From positions 62,001-126,000 of the forward strand of contig JAQTTH010000007.1 of assembly GCA_028710895.1 (NCBI GenBank): a stretch of 64,000 nt of DNA. The letters are read 5' to 3'. Position numbers and translations under genes: made by a program. This DNA comes from Paludibacter sp. GTDB taxonomy: Bacteria; Bacteroidota; Bacteroidia; Bacteroidales; Paludibacteraceae. Position 1 is the first letter of the stretch, and the number at the start of each line of letters is the position of its first letter. A model generated the notes under the pieces. That model was not told the DNA's origin, did no database searches, and saw only the letters and a program-made list of their open reading frames with translations. Below, one piece after another: positions 61,741-64,000 of this stretch.

Positions 61741-64000
61741 TTAAAAACTATCGTGCTCCGTCCGTTCAATAATCTCATTCTGCAAATCCAGTCCCAGATC
61801 ATTGAAATAGTCGCTGTAACCGGCCACACGTACAATCAGATTTCGGTATTTCTCCGGATGTTTCTGTGCATCGCGCAAGGTGGAAGCATTCACTACATTG
61901 AACTGAATATGATGTCCGTTCATGCGGAAATAACTACGTACCAATCCCGAGACTTTCCGAATGGCTGTGTCGTCCTCGAAAAAGTTTGGACTGAATTTTT
62001 GGTTCAGCAGCGTTCCGCCAGTATGCAAATGGTCGATTTTGGCTGCTGATTTCACTACTGAAGTCGGACCGTTTCTATCCGAACCCTGCACCGGTGAAAT
62101 ACCTTCCGAAACCGGCAACCCTGCTTTTCGTCCATCCGGACTTGCATGCATTACACTTCCAAAATACACATGGCAGGTGGTTGGCAGCAAGTTGATACGA
62201 TACTCAGCTCCGCGCGGACTTGTATGTCCTTTCACCGCATCATAGTAAATATTGAAAACGTCCACCAATTGCTCATCAGCCGCTTCGTCGTCGTTTCCGT
62301 ATTTGGGTGTTTTGTAAAGCAGTTTGTAAAGCAATTCGTCGCTATTTTCAAAATTACTTTCCAAAGCACTTACAAACTCGGGTAAAGATATCGATTTATC
62401 TTCAAATACATGTTTTTTCAAGGCAGTGAGTGCATCAGTCATTGTTCCAACACCCACGCCCTGAATATAGTTCGTATTATAGCGCGATCCGCCCTGAATA
62501 TAATCCATGCCCTTCGCTACGCAATCGTCGATAATCAGCGACAGAAACGGTGTGGGAATATGCGTCATGAAAATCTTCTCGATGGTGTTGTTTCCGGTAA
62601 CTTTGATACGGATAAAGTGTTCAACCTGGGCTTTGAAAGCTTCCAAAAGTTCTGAGTAAGATTTGAATTCAGAAACAGTGTCGGTTTTCAATCCGATTTG
62701 TTTCTTTGTACGGGTATCAAAACCATTGTGCAAAGTCACTTCCAGAATTTTGGGCAAATTGAAATAGCCACACAGTATATAACTCTCTGTTCCGAATGCA
62801 CCACTTTCCACACAACCACTTGCGCCACCGTTTCGGGCATCAACTATGTCTTTTCCCTGATTGACCAGCTCCTGAATGATGGCATCGGTATTAAAAATGG
62901 ACGGTTGACCAAAGCCTGTTTTTGTGATTTTTACGGCACGATCAATAAAACTGTCGGGATTTAGTTTGCTCAATTGCACCATCGAGCTGGGTTGCAGCAA
63001 GCGCATTTCTTCAATCACATCCAGTAAAATGTAGGACATTTCGTTGACAGCATCCGTTCCGTCAGGTTTCACACCACCCAGATTTATCAGGCAAAAATCG
63101 GTATACGTACTGCTTTCCAGAGCTGTAATGCCAATTTTTGGAGGCGAAGGGTGATTGTTGAACTTCACCCAAAACGATTCGAGCAACTCAATGGCTTTCT
63201 CCTTAGTCAATGTTCCTTTGGCTATTTCTTTCTGGTAAAAAGGATTCAAATGTTGATCTAAACGGCCGGGATTAAACGAATCCCAGGGGTTAAGTTCAGT
63301 TACTACTCCCAAATGCACGAACCAGTAATGTTGAAGTACTTCATGAAAAGTAGAAGGTGCGTGAGCCGGAACCCGACGACAAATGCGTGCCATCTCGGCT
63401 AGTTCGGCTTTACGGGTTGCATCTTTTTCATCGAAAGCCAATTCGTCGAGCCTGGTGGCATGGCGTTGCGCAAACTGTATCGCAGCTTTGGCAGCAATTT
63501 CCATGGCTTTCAACTCTTCTTTTTTGTCGTAAGCTTGTGGATCATTCACAAAATCAAGCGATTTTAGGCTTTCCTCCACATCGGCAATAATATCAAGCAT
63601 TCCTTTTTGATAGATTTTGTAACCCGCCACAGTATGCCCCGGAGCACGTTGCTCCATAAATTCGGTAAAAATTCCTGCTTCATACGCATCGTGCCATTCG
63701 GTAGTCATGGCTTCCATCATGCGGTCGCGGTTAGAACGACCATTCCAGAATGGAATGATTGTTTCTTCAAATGCTTTGCGGGTTTCATCGTCCACCCGGA
63801 ACCATACTTTTTCGCGCGAATTCAGTACTTCCAAATCCTGTAGAGAATGAACGGTAATTTCGGGATAAGTAGGAGTGGCTTTAGGAGCCGGCCCGCGTTC
63901 ACCCACAATCAGTTCCATGTCATTGATGCAAATGGACTTGTTGGCAAGCACATATTGAAACGATTTGGCGCGCTGCACCGGAATGGAATCGCCAAATGCC
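61741..64000 (-). CDS. hypD: trans-4-hydroxy-L-proline dehydratase (glycyl radical enzyme), N-terminus cut by window edge
   Basis: The frame is open through base 64000, so roughly the first 40 residues are missing. From the GTG at 63978 it has 745 residues. Radical Cys389 and Glu391 sit in GGASGCVES. The radical glycine is Gly720 in RVAGYSDYF. Adding 45 reproduces the C. difficile HypD numbering I recall: Cys434, Glu436 and Gly765, and also His160 (H115), Ser334 (S289), Phe340 (F295), Tyr450 (Y405) and Thr645 (T600). All the active-site residues are present. The enzyme removes water from trans-4-hydroxy-L-proline to give 1-pyrroline-5-carboxylate, which is reduced to proline. It is oxygen-sensitive and needs a radical-SAM activase, not seen here. 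The proline peptidase pepP follows on the same strand. Confidence 0.93.
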   Translation of the reverse strand, partial: AFGDSIPVQRAKSFQYVLANKSICINDMELIVGERGPAPKATPTYPEITVHSLQDLEVLNSREKVWFRVDDETRKAFEETIIPFWNGRSNRDRMMEAMTTEWHDAYEAGIFTEFMEQRAPGHTVAGYKIYQKGMLDIIADVEESLKSLDFVNDPQAYDKKEELKAMEIAAKAAIQFAQRHATRLDELAFDEKDATRKAELAEMARICRRVPAHAPSTFHEVLQHYWFVHLGVVTELNPWDSFNPGRLDQHLNPFYQKEIAKGTLTKEKAIELLESFWVKFNNHPSPPKIGITALESSTYTDFCLINLGGVKPDGTDAVNEMSYILLDVIEEMRLLQPSSMVQLSKLNPDSFIDRAVKITKTGFGQPSIFNTDAIIQELVNQGKDIVDARNGGASGCVESGAFGTESYILCGYFNLPKILEVTLHNGFDTRTKKQIGLKTDTVSEFKSYSELLEAFKAQVEHFIRIKVTGNNTIEKIFMTHIPTPFLSLIIDDCVAKGMDYIQGGSRYNTNYIQGVGVGTMTDALTALKKHVFEDKSISLPEFVSALESNFENSDELLYKLLYKTPKYGNDDEAADEQLVDVFNIYYDAVKGHTSPRGAEYRINLLPTTCHVYFGSVMHASPDGRKAGLPVSEGISPVQGSDRNGPTSVVKSAAKIDHLHTGGTLLNQKFSPNFFEDDTAIRKVSGLVRSYFRMNGHHIQFNVVNASTLRDAQKHPEKYRNLIVRVAGYSDYFNDLGLDLQNEIIERTEHDSF

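Overview
The window looks like a chromosome segment of an anaerobic, plant-polysaccharide-degrading member of the Bacteroidota, probably a Bacteroidales-type organism outside Bacteroides itself. The grounds are: AT-rich DNA with TAnnTTTG -7 promoter elements; many secreted proteins ending in type A type-IX-secretion (T9SS) sorting domains; hybrid two-component / AraC carbohydrate regulators; and an oxygen-sensitive glycyl radical enzyme. I saw no rRNA, tRNA, CRISPR array or insertion sequence. Both window edges cut through a gene.

Bases 1-16.6 kb are a uronic-acid polysaccharide locus. It holds the tail of a large secreted LamG protein, two alginate-lyase-superfamily lyases (the longer one T9SS-tagged), a GH28/GH49-like beta-helix hydrolase, a GH30 enzyme and a GH88 unsaturated-uronyl hydrolase that would finish lyase products. 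Regulation is by a sensor-less protein with two tandem AraC domains and a membrane-spanning one-component regulator (propeller + Y_Y_Y + AraC, no kinase). There is no SusC/SusD pair in the window. 16.6-21.5 kb is housekeeping: two SurA/PpiC-type chaperones divergent from guaB.

21.7-36.4 kb carries two complete tripartite RND efflux systems on opposite strands. The first has HAE-like signatures and follows a YncE-like propeller protein; the second is CzcA/CusA-like. They flank a T9SS-exported GH28 polygalacturonase and a striking array of four 63-bp hairpin repeats. 36.6-42.4 kb holds a bifunctional Rsh (ppGpp) enzyme, an alanine-dehydrogenase-like protein, an EamA permease and a BASS-type transporter.

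42.4-55.7 kb is an arabinan locus: a LamG-only T9SS protein, a second AraC-duplicate regulator with an internal deletion, a translationally coupled T9SS protein/GH43 arabinanase pair, a full hybrid two-component regulator and a GH51 arabinofuranosidase. Four promoters here share paired TCCACY-type boxes exactly 21 bp apart. At three of them the proximal box lies 20-21 bp upstream of a -7 element, and at the fourth it lies 41 bp upstream. The layout resembles the E. coli AraC araI1-araI2 arrangement and I read it as the operator of this locus.

55.9-64 kb contains an S9 dipeptidyl peptidase, a REPIN-like palindromic element, a lipoprotein, two small nitrogen-fixation-associated genes, a Xaa-Pro aminopeptidase and a trans-4-hydroxy-L-proline dehydratase (HypD) cut by the right edge. 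The arabinofuranosidases, prolyl peptidases and HypD together suggest that arabinosylated hydroxyproline-rich plant wall proteins may be a substrate. That last point is inference.
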